Source of the DNA: Indibacter alkaliphilus LW1
GTDB lineage: Bacteria; Bacteroidota; Bacteroidia; Cytophagales; Cyclobacteriaceae
DNA length: 64,000 nucleotides
NCBI RefSeq assembly: GCF_000295935.2
Contig: NZ_ALWO02000040.1
Span: 82,212-146,211 of the forward strand
Reading direction: 5' to 3'
The notes below the pieces were generated by a model. That model had not been told where the DNA came from, ran no database searches, and was given only the letters and a program-made list of their open reading frames with translations. This document shows, piece after piece, positions 17,584 to 27,018 of this stretch. The translations under genes were made by a program, and so were the position numbers. Within the stretch, counting starts at the first letter, position 1. Each line of letters begins with the position of its first letter.

Positions 17584-20500
17584 TTAGAAACTTAGGTTCA
17601 AACCAATGGTATACTGTCTTGTCACAGGATAGTTACCTACATCCACACCGAACGCCAAATCTACATCACCACCTACCATCGGGTCAAGACCATCATATCC
17701 GGTCAAAGTCCACAAGTTGTTAGCTGAAGCAAAGACTCTTAGTCTTTCCAGTTTCCATCTTTGCAACAAAGATTGAGGCATGGTATAACCAAGTGTCAGG
17801 TTCTGTAATCTCAAGTAAGAACCATCCACTACATAATAGCTATTTCCAACTGTAGATGTACTTTCATTTGCTGTTCTTTCAACTTGAGGAATACTTGAGG
17901 TTGGATTCTCTGGAGACCAAGCATCCAAAAGCCTTCTTGAAATAGCAGCACCTTCAAATGTCTGATAGAAGTCTGTAAACCATCTCCACTGTGCCCAGAT
18001 TTGGTTTCCATAAGTTCCGTAGAAATAGGCTGACAAATCAAAGTTCTTGTATCCCACTGTAAAGTTCATACCTCCTGTAAAAGATGGTACTGGAGACCCT
18101 AAGAATACCCTGTCATCTGGGGTAATAGAACCATCCCCATCAACATCTCGGTACTTGAACCTTCCTGGAGCAGCACCTGGCTGAGAAGCATGGCTTGCAA
18201 CATCTTCTTCCGATTGGAACAAACCATCTACCTGATACCCAAAGAAAGAAGAAAGTGGCTGACCAACAGCATTTCTAATAGGCTGAATACCTCTAAAGTT
18301 AGGATTAGCATTCCCTGAAGTTATAAAATCCAAACCTGGAGCTAGTGATACGATTTCATTTTTCAAGAAACCACCATTCACTTGCAACTCATAAGTCCAG
18401 TCATTGCTCAAGTTACCTCTTGTAGCGACCAAGATATCCAATCCTCGGTTCATCATTTCACCGATGTTAACCGCAGGAGCTGCTGCTCTAAATCCCGCTA
18501 CAGAAGGAATTGGAACCTGGAACAATAGATCTCTGGTATCTTTTTGCCAAAGATCCACAATCACGTCCAATCTTCCTCCAAAGGCAGTACCGTCAAAACC
18601 AATATTTGAAGTGACAGCTGTTTCCCATCTCGCATCCGGGTTTCCTATTCTTGATCTGTAGAAACCGATCAATGCGGAAGAGTTTGATCCTGCTATATCA
18701 TAAGAAGAAAGTCCTATGTTACCAGCGAACAAAGAGAATTGGTTGTTAGGATCCACGTTATTGGAATTACCCATTTGTCCCCAACCCCCACGGATTTTTA
18801 AATCATCCAACCAAGTGGCAGAAGCCATAAAGCTTTCGGAAGAAAGTCTCCATGCTGCAGAGAATGCAGGGAAGGTACCATATCTAAAGTTCGGTCCGAA
18901 TCTGGAAGAACCATCACGTCTTATTACCGCAGAGAACAAATACTTGTCATTCAAGGTATAGTTAACCCTAGAGAAGTAGGAAAGGAAATTTACACCTAGT
19001 CCCTGACCTGAGTTCACGATTCTGGTTGCCACTGGCAAGTTAGAGATTGTAATGAAATTAGGATCTTGAGAGAATGGATTCTGTCCCGTTGCACTGATAT
19101 TTCTGGAAACACCTGTGTTCAATGCCTCTTGCCCTACGATTACATCAAAAGCATGCATGCCAAAGGTCTTTTTCCATTGTGCGGTATTGGTAAATGTCCA
19201 GCTGAAGAAATATCCAGCTCCTTCATTATAACCAAAAGCAGAGTTGTTTTCAGAGTTTTCGTATTGCAGCCTGCTAAATCCAACATTATAAAAGTTGTTA
19301 TACTGGCCACCTATAGAAGTTCTCAAAGTTAGGTTTTCAATTGGATCAAATTCTAAATAAACATTTCCAAAAGCATTGGCATTAAAGTTTCTGTTGTCCA
19401 AAAGACCTTCTCTATTAGCTACAGGGTTTCTAGGGTTGTTGAAACCTCTTGCAGCTGTACCAGCATATCCCCCAAATTCATCACGAACTGGTATGATTGA
19501 TGGCATACGGAAAGCTTGTAGGATATCGTTCTCATCCCTTGCTACACCTTGTCCACCAGCTCCTCCAGTCTGGCCTAATACTTGACGGTAGGTTGCTTGG
19601 AAATTTTGACCAATCCTTACTTTGCTACCTAAATCATGCTCAGAGTTCGCTCTTAAGGAAATCCTTCTAAAATCATTCCCAATTAGGATACCCCCTTGGT
19701 CTTGGATACCCAATCCAAAGAAATAACGGCTGGTTTCAGTACCACCTGAGAATCCCAAAGAATGTCTTTGAATAGGAGCAACTCTGGTGATTGCGCCAAA
19801 CCAATCTGTACCTTCTCCAGTGGCTGCTCTCACCAATTGGTGAATGGAACCTCTGGTAGGGTCAATATTATATAATTCTCTTTGCTCCTCAAGCTGTGCA
19901 GGGCTCAAAGGGCCTGCGACACCAGCTGCTCCACCTACATTGATATAATAAGGCAAAACAGGCTGTTGGCCACTACCAAACTGAGGGTGAATACCTGCAA
20001 AATTAGGCTCTCTGCCATCAAGTCTTGCCTGATTTCTTTCCGCCTGCCAGGTGATATCTGCATATTGTTGTGGGTTTGTCATGTCCAAACCAGCACCTGG
20101 AAATGTCCAGCCAGTCATGCCATTGTAATCAAAGCGCATTTTTTGGGCTTTTCTGGAACCTCTTTTGGTGGTGTAGATGATCACACCATTGGCAGCCCTG
20201 GCACCATAGATAGAAGCAGCAGCAGCATCTTTCAATACTGTAGTAGACTCAATATCATCAGGGTTAAGGAAGTCAGTATTGCCTACTGGCACACCATCCA
20301 CAATATAAAGTGGCTCGTTACCACCGAAAGCACCAAAACCACGTACCCTGATTTGGGAAGAAGTTCCTGGCTGACCATTAGTTACCACTGTCACACCTGC
20401 AATTCTACCTTGTAACGTTTGCTCAATGTTACCAGTAGGGATAATGGTAAGGTCTTTTGGATTTACTGTGGAAATCGCACCGGTTGTTTCACGACGGCTA

Positions 20501-20844
20501 TCAATGGTATAACCAGTGATAACCAATTCGGTAAGTGTTCTTTCGTCAGGATTCATAGTCAGGTCCACTACAGACCTGTTACCTACCACTTGCTCGATAG
20601 TAGTATATCCGATAAATGAGAATACCAACACACTTTGGTCAGAAGGAACATTGAGGGAGTATTTTCCGTCAATATCCGTCGCTGTACCTGTGGTGGTACC
20701 TTTAACTAGGACAGTTACACCGGGAAGACCATCTCCGAATTCATCGAGAATGGTACCCGTCACTGTTCTTTGGGCCAGTGCTGTGGCACTGGAAAGCACT
20801 AAGAGTAATATGAATACACTTAAGCCTTTGTAAAGTTTTTCCAT
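17584..20844 (-). CDS. SusC/RagA family TonB-linked outer membrane protein
   Basis: A 1086-residue TonB-dependent transporter (ATG at 20844; another ATG two codons earlier at 20850). A signal peptide ends near ALAQ, then a carboxypeptidase-like regulatory domain (TVTGTILDEFGDGLPGVTVLVKG) covers about residues 25-105. The plug follows, with LQGRIAGVTV, RVRGFGAFGGNEPLYIVDGV and ASIYGARAANGVI, and the rest is a 22-strand barrel ending in an aromatic strand (QYTIGLNLSF). It imports a nutrient captured by SusD using the TonB-ExbBD system. A 14-base perfect palindrome lies 70 bases upstream and is likely the operator. Confidence 0.95.
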   Translation of the reverse strand: MEKLYKGLSVFILLLVLSSATALAQRTVTGTILDEFGDGLPGVTVLVKGTTTGTATDIDGKYSLNVPSDQSVLVFSFIGYTTIEQVVGNRSVVDLTMNPDERTLTELVITGYTIDSRRETTGAISTVNPKDLTIIPTGNIEQTLQGRIAGVTVVTNGQPGTSSQIRVRGFGAFGGNEPLYIVDGVPVGNTDFLNPDDIESTTVLKDAAAASIYGARAANGVIIYTTKRGSRKAQKMRFDYNGMTGWTFPGAGLDMTNPQQYADITWQAERNQARLDGREPNFAGIHPQFGSGQQPVLPYYINVGGAAGVAGPLSPAQLEEQRELYNIDPTRGSIHQLVRAATGEGTDWFGAITRVAPIQRHSLGFSGGTETSRYFFGLGIQDQGGILIGNDFRRISLRANSEHDLGSKVRIGQNFQATYRQVLGQTGGAGGQGVARDENDILQAFRMPSIIPVRDEFGGYAGTAARGFNNPRNPVANREGLLDNRNFNANAFGNVYLEFDPIENLTLRTSIGGQYNNFYNVGFSRLQYENSENNSAFGYNEGAGYFFSWTFTNTAQWKKTFGMHAFDVIVGQEALNTGVSRNISATGQNPFSQDPNFITISNLPVATRIVNSGQGLGVNFLSYFSRVNYTLNDKYLFSAVIRRDGSSRFGPNFRYGTFPAFSAAWRLSSESFMASATWLDDLKIRGGWGQMGNSNNVDPNNQFSLFAGNIGLSSYDIAGSNSSALIGFYRSRIGNPDARWETAVTSNIGFDGTAFGGRLDVIVDLWQKDTRDLLFQVPIPSVAGFRAAAPAVNIGEMMNRGLDILVATRGNLSNDWTYELQVNGGFLKNEIVSLAPGLDFITSGNANPNFRGIQPIRNAVGQPLSSFFGYQVDGLFQSEEDVASHASQPGAAPGRFKYRDVDGDGSITPDDRVFLGSPVPSFTGGMNFTVGYKNFDLSAYFYGTYGNQIWAQWRWFTDFYQTFEGAAISRRLLDAWSPENPTSSIPQVERTANESTSTVGNSYYVVDGSYLRLQNLTLGYTMPQSLLQRWKLERLRVFASANNLWTLTGYDGLDPMVGGDVDLAFGVDVGNYPVTRQYTIGLNLSF

Positions 20845-21348
20845 AAACATAGATTGATTGGGTAATAATTATTAATTGATAAGGTTTGAAAGCAATTAAC
20901 TTTTCATTAATCATGCAAACGTTTGCAAACTTTTGCAAAATAATTGCAATAGTTTGCAAGGCGAGTATTAGCCTTTTTCCTATTGCTTGATTAAACCACG
21001 ATAACTGTCAGGCTATCTATTCTACAATCCCGAGATTCAATTCGGGAGGTCTATTAAATGTACTGCTAAAACGATTTTGTAATCTTAAATAAAAAAAGGG
21101 GATTGAGTCATAGGCATCGAGATTTGGGGTTATTGTTAATATAGGTTTCAAGGTTATTTTGTTTGAGTTAAATACTTCGCAAAAGTTTGGATTTAACTGA
21201 ATAAAGCTAAACTTTCTTTATGTATTTTTTACTTAACAGGAACTAATTTAAGAGATTAAAGTAGAATACAAAAATTTTTTTCCAAAATCAGTTTTTAATT
21301 TTTTTTAACAAATCAAAAGTCCTTTTAACAAATATTTATATTACTACT
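20845..21348. other. SusC upstream region
   Basis: About 500 bases upstream of susC and downstream of the TPR lipoprotein gene, both minus strand. It holds the TGCAAACGTTTGCA palindrome with nearby half-sites, a weak TCCCGA/TCGGGA inverted repeat at about 21027-21048, and otherwise AT-rich sequence. No gene seen. Confidence 0.6.
20914..20927. promoter_or_regulatory. LacI-type palindromic operator upstream of susC
   Basis: TGCAAACGTTTGCA is a perfect 14-base palindrome with a central CG, the form of operator bound by LacI/GalR-family regulators, which control many SusCD loci in Bacteroidota. It is centred about 76 bases before the susC ATG. Further TTGCAAA-like half-sites continue to about 20960. 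No LacI-family gene is in the window, so the regulator would be encoded elsewhere. Confidence 0.6.
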
Positions 21349-23139
21349 TTATCGAAAAATCCTTATAAAATCTCTGTCACCCCTATATTGACTGAAAAGA
21401 ATCTCTTTTAATGCTTTTTCTTTCAGAAATTCTGAGCGCTCTACCGCTTTTGCCAAATTTTCTACTAAGCCTTGCTCATCTCCCGAAACAGCCGCAACCA
21501 AGGCCAATCCATAAAACCCATAGCCATAATCTCTGTTGAATTGAATAGATTCTTCAAATGCAATCAAAGCCTGACGATAGTCTTCCGCCAAAAAATAAGC
21601 AAGACCTTTATTGAAAAAATTTACCTCATTTTCCGGAGCACGGTTAAACCTGATAGTAGCTAGCCTGTAGTCTCCGTTTAAAATATCCAAAGCTCCCCTG
21701 AGACCCTCATTGGCTCTTAGAAATACATTGCTTTCATCCTTCTCCATGGCTGAAGCTTCAGAAATTGCAATATAAGCCTCAAACATATCCCCTCTCAAAA
21801 TCAATGCCCTGCCCATATTATGCATGGAGATGGAATTGGTCTGAATCCTGTTGGCCTCTCTGAATTGGATGACAGCATTATTGATCAGGATGTTCTTTTC
21901 TCTGGTATCCAATGCTCTATTTGCCTGATTGAGATATACCACTCCAAGGTTGTTAAAGGCAATTACTGATGGGTGAATTTCTACGAGTTTGGCATAAATC
22001 CTCTCTTTTTCCTGAAGTCTTTTGGCCTCTTGACCGGCATAGATTAAATGTTCCTTGGAAAAACCCTCCAGACCTGACCCCTCCTGAAGCATTTTATAAA
22101 CAGAGGCCGCAATTTCAGGATCTGAAAACCTGGAGTTTTCCAACACTACTTCTACTTTGGCAGTTCTGAGTTTGGGAAATAGCTCTGAAGACACTTTTCT
22201 GAAAGTTGGCAAAGCTCTCATTTTGCTGAGCTGGTTTGAAAAGTTATCATTGGAAGTTATAATGGAATAATAAGCTTCTTTTTGGGCTGAAGTAATGCCC
22301 TCGTAATCCCTTAACAAAAGTCTGAAATCAAACCAATCATTGATTCTAAAGGAAGTTTCCAGAGGAATGGACTTAGCTACTGACAATGATTTGATCCTTT
22401 TGGCCAGGTTTTCTGCCCGTTGAGAGGCAAGGGCGGGATTGACCAATTCAGCATCCTCAGGGGAAATCAGTCCTGTCAGTTTTATTTTTGTAATGACATA
22501 GCCTCTTTCTCCCCGATTCAAAAAATTATACAATTCATTGGGAAGACTACGACCTGGAACTTCGCTGCCACCTCTGCCAAAGTTGACAGCAAATTCCCTT
22601 ATTCTATCTGTAGAAAAACCTGAAAAATCAGTGGTGATATAAATCCCCAATTCCTGAATAGGCTCATTGGGGGTAATTTGTCCCATGCGTGTAAGGAGTA
22701 CAGAAGCATTGACCCCAACTGCCAGCTCTTTTAGCTCTGGCGTGAAAACCCTGTCTTTTTGAAATACCAGGGCTTTCAATGCCAGCGTACCTGTATCCAT
22801 ACCTTCCAGATAAGGGAAAGTGATTTTTTCATCCAATCTCAATTCCTGGGCAGGCTGCATGTATACTCCATCAAAAGCAGTAAATTCACCAAGTCTTAGC
22901 GCGCCTTCTCCATATCTATATTCTGGATACAAATACACTTTGGTATCTTTATTGAGTAGACTTAGCGGTAAGGCTCCTCTGATGTTTACCCTGACTGAAT
23001 CTTTGTGGAGAGATAAAATTTCAGGTCTTACTGAAATTCCATCCAATAACGATTCATATTTATTAATTTTGGGGCTACAAGAGAAAATGAATGTAAAGAC
23101 AAAACAAAACAGAAGAATATACCCTTGATTTCTAAACAT
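21349..23139 (-). CDS. TPR-repeat lipoprotein
   Basis: Starting at the ATG at 23139 (a GTG at 23148 is in frame), 596 residues. Lipoprotein signal with Cys21 (FTFIFSCSPKINKYE). Residues about 30-270 are beta-rich with no family that I can name firmly, and include a motor-like or OmpA-like stretch (ASQRAENLAKRIKSL). From about 370 on there are tetratricopeptide helices (AFNNLGVVYLNQANRA, MHNMGRALILRGDMFEAY, FFNKGLAYFLAEDYRQAL, YGFYGLALVA). It likely faces the periplasm as a protein-interaction scaffold; the partner is unknown. Confidence 0.75.
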   Translation of the reverse strand: MFRNQGYILLFCFVFTFIFSCSPKINKYESLLDGISVRPEILSLHKDSVRVNIRGALPLSLLNKDTKVYLYPEYRYGEGALRLGEFTAFDGVYMQPAQELRLDEKITFPYLEGMDTGTLALKALVFQKDRVFTPELKELAVGVNASVLLTRMGQITPNEPIQELGIYITTDFSGFSTDRIREFAVNFGRGGSEVPGRSLPNELYNFLNRGERGYVITKIKLTGLISPEDAELVNPALASQRAENLAKRIKSLSVAKSIPLETSFRINDWFDFRLLLRDYEGITSAQKEAYYSIITSNDNFSNQLSKMRALPTFRKVSSELFPKLRTAKVEVVLENSRFSDPEIAASVYKMLQEGSGLEGFSKEHLIYAGQEAKRLQEKERIYAKLVEIHPSVIAFNNLGVVYLNQANRALDTREKNILINNAVIQFREANRIQTNSISMHNMGRALILRGDMFEAYIAISEASAMEKDESNVFLRANEGLRGALDILNGDYRLATIRFNRAPENEVNFFNKGLAYFLAEDYRQALIAFEESIQFNRDYGYGFYGLALVAAVSGDEQGLVENLAKAVERSEFLKEKALKEILFSQYRGDRDFIRIFR

Positions 23140-23212
23140 TTGAAGCACTTATAGTATTGTTGAAGATATTCGGAATATTTTATTACATTTAAGCAAAACC
23201 TAACCAACGATT

Positions 23213-23431
23213 ATGAATCAACTCAAGTTATTTTTCGAAGAAAGAGCCTTTGGAGTCTGTTCCAAACTGGGGGAGAAATTCAATTTTCCTATTGACTCAA
23301 TCCGCTTGTTTTTTATTTACAGTTCATTTATCACACTTGGCTCTCCCATCATCCTTTACGTGAGTATGGCTATGATGATGAAAGTTAGAAAATATCTCAG
23401 AAAGATGAACAATCCTGTACTATTTGACTAA
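23213..23431 (+). CDS. PspC domain protein
   Basis: A 72-residue protein close to a bare PspC domain: FGVCSKLGEKFNFPIDSIRLFFIYSSF followed by a membrane helix (residues about 35-57) and a basic tail. PspC proteins sense or respond to envelope stress at the inner membrane; the usual PspA/B partners are not nearby. Its TAA overlaps the stop codon of the convergent glycosyltransferase by two bases. A TTG-N21-TACATTT promoter-like pair lies just upstream at about 23160-23190. Confidence 0.75.
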   Translation: MNQLKLFFEERAFGVCSKLGEKFNFPIDSIRLFFIYSSFITLGSPIILYVSMAMMMKVRKYLRKMNNPVLFD

Positions 23432-24423
23432 AGCTCTGAGAATTTCCTCTTACCAAGCAAATAGTATTCCCAAAGAATTGACCTGATAGTTGGGAAAGAC
23501 GATGGCACAGTATTGCCTTTATTTTCAACAAGTTGATTTTTTAAGCTCAAAAACTGTCCGTGTGCCCTTAATACTGCTACTGCATCTTTGAGCTGCCCTC
23601 TAAAAGCGAATACTAACGCCGCCAAAATATCCAAGCCAATTCTTTTAAGATAGGTTTTCCTAAATTCAACAGGGCTTTGATTTTTCTTCAGGGTCAAAAG
23701 ACTGTTTCTGAAATTCAATAAAGTTTTGAAAGGATTGCTTCTTGAAAGTGTAGCCCCTCCCTGATGATAAACAGCTATATTATATATATACTGCAATTTC
23801 CAGCCATCATTCCTTAGCCTCCAACAAAAATCGATTTCTTCCATATGTGCAAAAAATAAGGGATCGAACCCTCCGTATTCATGAAACAGTTTTGCTTGCA
23901 CTGCCATGCAGGCCCCTGAAGTCCAATCTACTGCTGCCACGTCGTTGTATTGACCTTGATCTTTTTCTATTTGGGTGAAAATCCTACCTCTGCAGTAAGG
24001 ATACCCCAATGAGTCCAGGTATCCTCCAGCTGCACCGGCATGATCAAAGTAGTCTTGATGAATGGCCGAGAGAATTTTAGGTTGAACAGCAGCCGTTTCA
24101 GGATTTGTTTCCAGCCAATCAATCAGGTTAGCATCCCAATCAGCAGTAACTTCCACATCAGAATTCAATAATATATAATATTGATACTTACCTTCAATTT
24201 GCTTTAAAGCTTGGGTATATCCTCCGGCAAAACCATAGTTTTGGTCTAGAACTATAAGGGCTATATCAGGAAATTCATGTTTTAAAAATTCGATGGAATC
24301 ATCAGCGCTATTGTTATCAGCCACAATTATCTCAAAGGTGGAATGTGCTACCACTGAGGGTAAAAACTTCTGCAAAGTGTTTATACCATTATAATTGAGT
24401 ATAACTATGGCCGCTTTTCGCAT
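23428..24423 (-). CDS. Glycosyltransferase family 2 (rhamnosyltransferase-like)
   Basis: A 331-residue GT-A fold enzyme starting at the ATG at 24423, which shares one base with the YbaB stop (TGATG). Motifs seen: AAIVILNYNGINTL, IIVADNNSADDS, ILLNSDVEV (the DxD-type site), DWTSGACMAV, and EEIDFCWRLRNDGWKLQY (ED motif). No signal or transmembrane helices, so it works at the cytoplasmic face on a nucleotide sugar. Acceptor unknown; likely cell-surface polysaccharide. Confidence 0.88.
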   Translation of the reverse strand: MRKAAIVILNYNGINTLQKFLPSVVAHSTFEIIVADNNSADDSIEFLKHEFPDIALIVLDQNYGFAGGYTQALKQIEGKYQYYILLNSDVEVTADWDANLIDWLETNPETAAVQPKILSAIHQDYFDHAGAAGGYLDSLGYPYCRGRIFTQIEKDQGQYNDVAAVDWTSGACMAVQAKLFHEYGGFDPLFFAHMEEIDFCWRLRNDGWKLQYIYNIAVYHQGGATLSRSNPFKTLLNFRNSLLTLKKNQSPVEFRKTYLKRIGLDILAALVFAFRGQLKDAVAVLRAHGQFLSLKNQLVENKGNTVPSSFPTIRSILWEYYLLGKRKFSEL

Positions 24424-24755
24424 CAAAACATATTTCCAAAATCCATCCCTGGGATGTTGGGCATCATGCCATCTGTAGCTGACTTCATTTCTTCTTTGAT
24501 CTTGATATCAATCTCTTCCATGGCTTTATTTGTCGCAGCTACTATGAGATCACTCAACATATCTTTATCCGATTGATTGACCAAGGAATCATCCATTTGA
24601 ATGGTAATTACTTTTCTGGCTCCATTTACCGTCACTTTTACCATTCCGGCTCCTGATTCGCCTTCTGCCCTGAGGTGAACTAATTTGGACTGGGCTTCTT
24701 TGATTTTAGCCTGCGCCTCTTTCACCTTATTCATAATACTCATCAAATCGAACAT
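24423..24755 (-). CDS. YbaB/EbfC family nucleoid-associated protein
   Basis: A 110-residue protein of YbaB length and pattern: a long N-terminal helix (NKVKEAQAKIKEAQSKL) followed by VKVTVNGARKVITIQMDDSLV and a helical tail ending in a flexible GMMPNIPGMDFGNMF. The family forms dimers that bind DNA broadly, and is normally found beside dnaX-recR; here it is coupled instead to a glycosyltransferase gene. Confidence 0.9.
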   Translation of the reverse strand: MFDLMSIMNKVKEAQAKIKEAQSKLVHLRAEGESGAGMVKVTVNGARKVITIQMDDSLVNQSDKDMLSDLIVAATNKAMEEIDIKIKEEMKSATDGMMPNIPGMDFGNMF

Positions 24756-24963
24756 GTCTTTTGCTTTATTTCCGGCAAATATAACTTTTTCCTTTCAGTC
24801 TGCTTAATCCATTGGACACAAACCAACAAATAGTCCAACCGTTAATGGAAATTAAATTTCATAAATATAAATTATTTAGAATTTTAATAAATGAAATGAA
24901 ACCTATTCCAAAATTAAACGATAGCATCTTTATAATAGCCAAACACTTTCAACCAAATTAATT

Positions 24964-25245
24964 ATGAAGACCGTAGAAAAAATTGAGAAGGAGAAAATCA
25001 CAGAACTGAAATTTTCAAAAAAAGAAGTTCTTGAAAATGAAGTAGAGAAGAAAAGGAGAAACTTTGAATTGATGCGGGCTCAAGCTTTGGGAAACCTCCT
25101 GAAAAACAAGGTGAATATCACATTCGAAACAGCGGATGAAAAAATATATCAAGTCAGTACAACTGTTTGGGCAGTAGGCGCAGAATACGTCAGCTTAAAA
25201 CAAAACCTTTTTATTCCTGTCAATGCCATTTTGGAAGTAGATTGA
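24964..25245 (+). CDS. Conserved-looking small protein, unknown
   Basis: A 93-residue protein. The first 45 residues are a highly charged helix rich in Lys and Glu (EKIEKEKITELKFSKKEV, EVEKKRR); the last 45 look like a small beta barrel (NKVNITFETADEKIYQVST, WAVGAEYVSLKQNLFIPVNAILEVD). The beta part resembles small Sm/SH3-type folds in pattern, but I do not recognise the family. It stands alone with clear intergenic space on both sides and a strong terminator 35 bases after its stop, so it is probably a real gene. Confidence 0.65.
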   Translation: MKTVEKIEKEKITELKFSKKEVLENEVEKKRRNFELMRAQALGNLLKNKVNITFETADEKIYQVSTTVWAVGAEYVSLKQNLFIPVNAILEVD

Positions 25246-25280
25246 ACTGGAACCGACCACGCATAAAGCTTTTTGAAAGA

Positions 25281-25311
25281 ACATTTCCAAAGTTTAAAAC
25301 TTTGGAAATGT
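25281..25311. terminator. Bidirectional hairpin terminator
   Basis: A 12-base perfect stem (ACATTTCCAAAG / CTTTGGAAATGT) around TTTAAAA, lying between the plus-strand 93-residue protein and the convergent minus-strand hisS. A T-rich stretch follows on the plus strand. Confidence 0.7.
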
Positions 25312-25383
25312 TTGCTTTTAACACGCTCTTAAAATAATCATTGTTTGACTTTTGATCAGATATATTCACTGAAGGTATTTTGC

Positions 25384-26760
25384 TTATAAGGATTGTTTCA
25401 ATTTTTCCACTGCCGTACTTAAGTCCATCAGCTCCTGGATTCCTGTTTTTAAATCTTTAAGAGAAACCTTTCTTTCTGATATTTCATTATCCCCGAGTAC
25501 AAGTACGAAAGGAATATCTTTTTTATCCGCATAGGTAATCTGTTTTTTCATTTTGGTCTGGTCAGGATATAACTCTGAAGAAATCCCCGCACCCCTTAAT
25601 TTGCTCAAGACCATTAATCCATAAGCATAACCCTTTTCATCAAAGTAGCTGATCAGTACTTTTGTTCGATCCATATTACTTTCAGGAAAAAGTCCAAGCT
25701 CTTCCATGACATCATAAAGCCTATCCACGCCAAAGGAAAATCCAACACCCGAGACACCTTCAAGTCCAAAAACTCCCGTCAGGTTATCATATCTGCCCCC
25801 TCCACTCACAGAGCCAATGGACACATTATTTACTTTGACTTCGAAAATAGCTCCTGTATAATAAGATAACCCTCTGGCCAGGACTACATCAAAATCAATA
25901 TTTGACTGATTTTCACCATATGTCTCAAGGAGTCCAAAAACCTCTTCCAATTCAGCGATTCCCTTCAGACCGGTCTCTGAACTTGCCAAAAAGCTTTTTA
26001 AAAACTCAAGCTTTGAAAGGTTGTTCTGATTCAGCTGGATAATTGGGCTAAGTTTTTCGATGGAGGCTGAGGAAAAACCTCTTTGAGATAATTCTTCCTG
26101 TACTTTTTCCCAACCTATTTTATCCAGTTTATCAATGGCAACACAAAGCTCACCTTCTCTTCCTGACTCCCCTATCACTTCAGATAGTCCCGTCAGTATT
26201 TTTCTATTGTTAAGTTTGATACTATAGTCCGTCAAACCCAATTTAGCAAATACCCTTTTGATCATCAGGATAATTTCCAACTCACAGATCAGGCTATCAG
26301 TCCCTACTACATCAGCATCGCATTGGTAAAATTCCCGGTAACGGCCTTTCTGAGGCCTGTCTGCGCGCCAAACAGGCTGAATCTGAAATCGTTTAAAAGG
26401 AAAGGTAATGTCATTTCTATTCATCACGACATACCTTGCAAACGGCACTGTAAGATCGTATCTCAACCCCTTTTCAGCAAGCAAGGGAAGCACTGCTGAG
26501 ACTCCTTCCTGTAGGTGCTCCTCTTTTACATTCTTCAAAAAGTCTCCGCTATTCAGGATTTTATACAAAAGCTGATCCCCTTCATCTCCATATTTACCGG
26601 TTAGGGTACTTAGGTTTTCCATGGAAGGGGTTTCCAATTGTTGAAAGCCAAAAAGCTTGAAAGTATCCTTAATGGTATCCAGAATAAAGTTTCTTTTGGC
26701 CATTTGAGATGGACCGAAATCTCTTGTTCCTTTGGGTAAGCTTGGTTTTTGAATGGACAT
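25384..26760 (-). CDS. hisS: Histidyl-tRNA synthetase
   Basis: A 458-residue class II synthetase from the ATG at 26760 (an upstream TTG at 26781 is in frame but unlikely). Motifs: PKGTRDFGP at the start, motif 2 region FKRFQIQPVWRADRPQKGRYREFYQCDADVVG, the histidine-binding LARGLSYYTGAIFEV (His A), GGGRYDNL, and motif 3 SGVGFSFGVDRL. The C-terminal anticodon domain follows. Charges tRNA-His in the cytoplasm. A TAACTTTG -7 box on the minus strand is 19 bases upstream of the ATG. Confidence 0.97.
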   Translation of the reverse strand: MSIQKPSLPKGTRDFGPSQMAKRNFILDTIKDTFKLFGFQQLETPSMENLSTLTGKYGDEGDQLLYKILNSGDFLKNVKEEHLQEGVSAVLPLLAEKGLRYDLTVPFARYVVMNRNDITFPFKRFQIQPVWRADRPQKGRYREFYQCDADVVGTDSLICELEIILMIKRVFAKLGLTDYSIKLNNRKILTGLSEVIGESGREGELCVAIDKLDKIGWEKVQEELSQRGFSSASIEKLSPIIQLNQNNLSKLEFLKSFLASSETGLKGIAELEEVFGLLETYGENQSNIDFDVVLARGLSYYTGAIFEVKVNNVSIGSVSGGGRYDNLTGVFGLEGVSGVGFSFGVDRLYDVMEELGLFPESNMDRTKVLISYFDEKGYAYGLMVLSKLRGAGISSELYPDQTKMKKQITYADKKDIPFVLVLGDNEISERKVSLKDLKTGIQELMDLSTAVEKLKQSL

Positions 26761-26778
26761 CTTTTGTTTTATTTTGCC

Positions 26779-26786
26779 CAAAGTTA
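26779..26786 (-). promoter_or_regulatory. Likely -7 box for hisS
   Basis: Minus-strand TAACTTTG matches the Bacteroidota -7 consensus TAnnTTTG, 18 bases before the hisS ATG. I find no good TTG -33 partner at the usual distance. Confidence 0.45.
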
Positions 26787-26807
26787 AGTAAAATCAAAAT
26801 TTTATTT

Positions 26808-26815
26808 TAATTTTG
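26808..26815 (+). promoter_or_regulatory. Likely -7 box for the small basic protein gene
   Basis: TAATTTTG matches TAnnTTTG, 34 bases before the ATG at 26850. The -33 element is weak (TTA at 26784-26786 with 21-base spacing). It is back to back with the hisS box. Confidence 0.45.
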
Positions 26816-26849
26816 CACCTCATTTGAGACAACATAAACAGATAATACG

Positions 26850-26993
26850 ATGGCTGTTACTACATTAAAAAGAAAATTGAAAAGAAAAAGACAAGCTCAA
26901 AATACAAGAGTTTTAAAAATCAAACAATTGAGTGCCAAGCCGGTAATCAAAAATGTTGATGTTGAAGAATTGAAGAAAAACTTCGACAAGTAA
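26850..26993 (+). CDS. 47-residue basic protein
   Basis: A complete short gene: ATG at 26850, TAA at 26991-26993. The protein starts MAVTTLKRKLKRKRQAQN and is strongly basic in the first two thirds (about 12 Lys/Arg in 28 residues), then ends in NVDVEELKKNFDK. It has its own -7 box upstream and a strong terminator 26 bases after the stop, so it is very likely expressed. The charge and length suggest an RNA- or ribosome-associated protein, but I do not recognise a family. Confidence 0.65.
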   Translation: MAVTTLKRKLKRKRQAQNTRVLKIKQLSAKPVIKNVDVEELKKNFDK

Positions 26994-27018
26994 GATTTAC
27001 TTTTTCTGTAAAAGAAAT

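Noticed and set aside
21027..21048. TCCCGA/TCGGGA inverted repeat as terminator of the TPR lipoprotein gene
   Set aside because: It lies about 300 bases past the stop, has short arms, and no T-tract follows.
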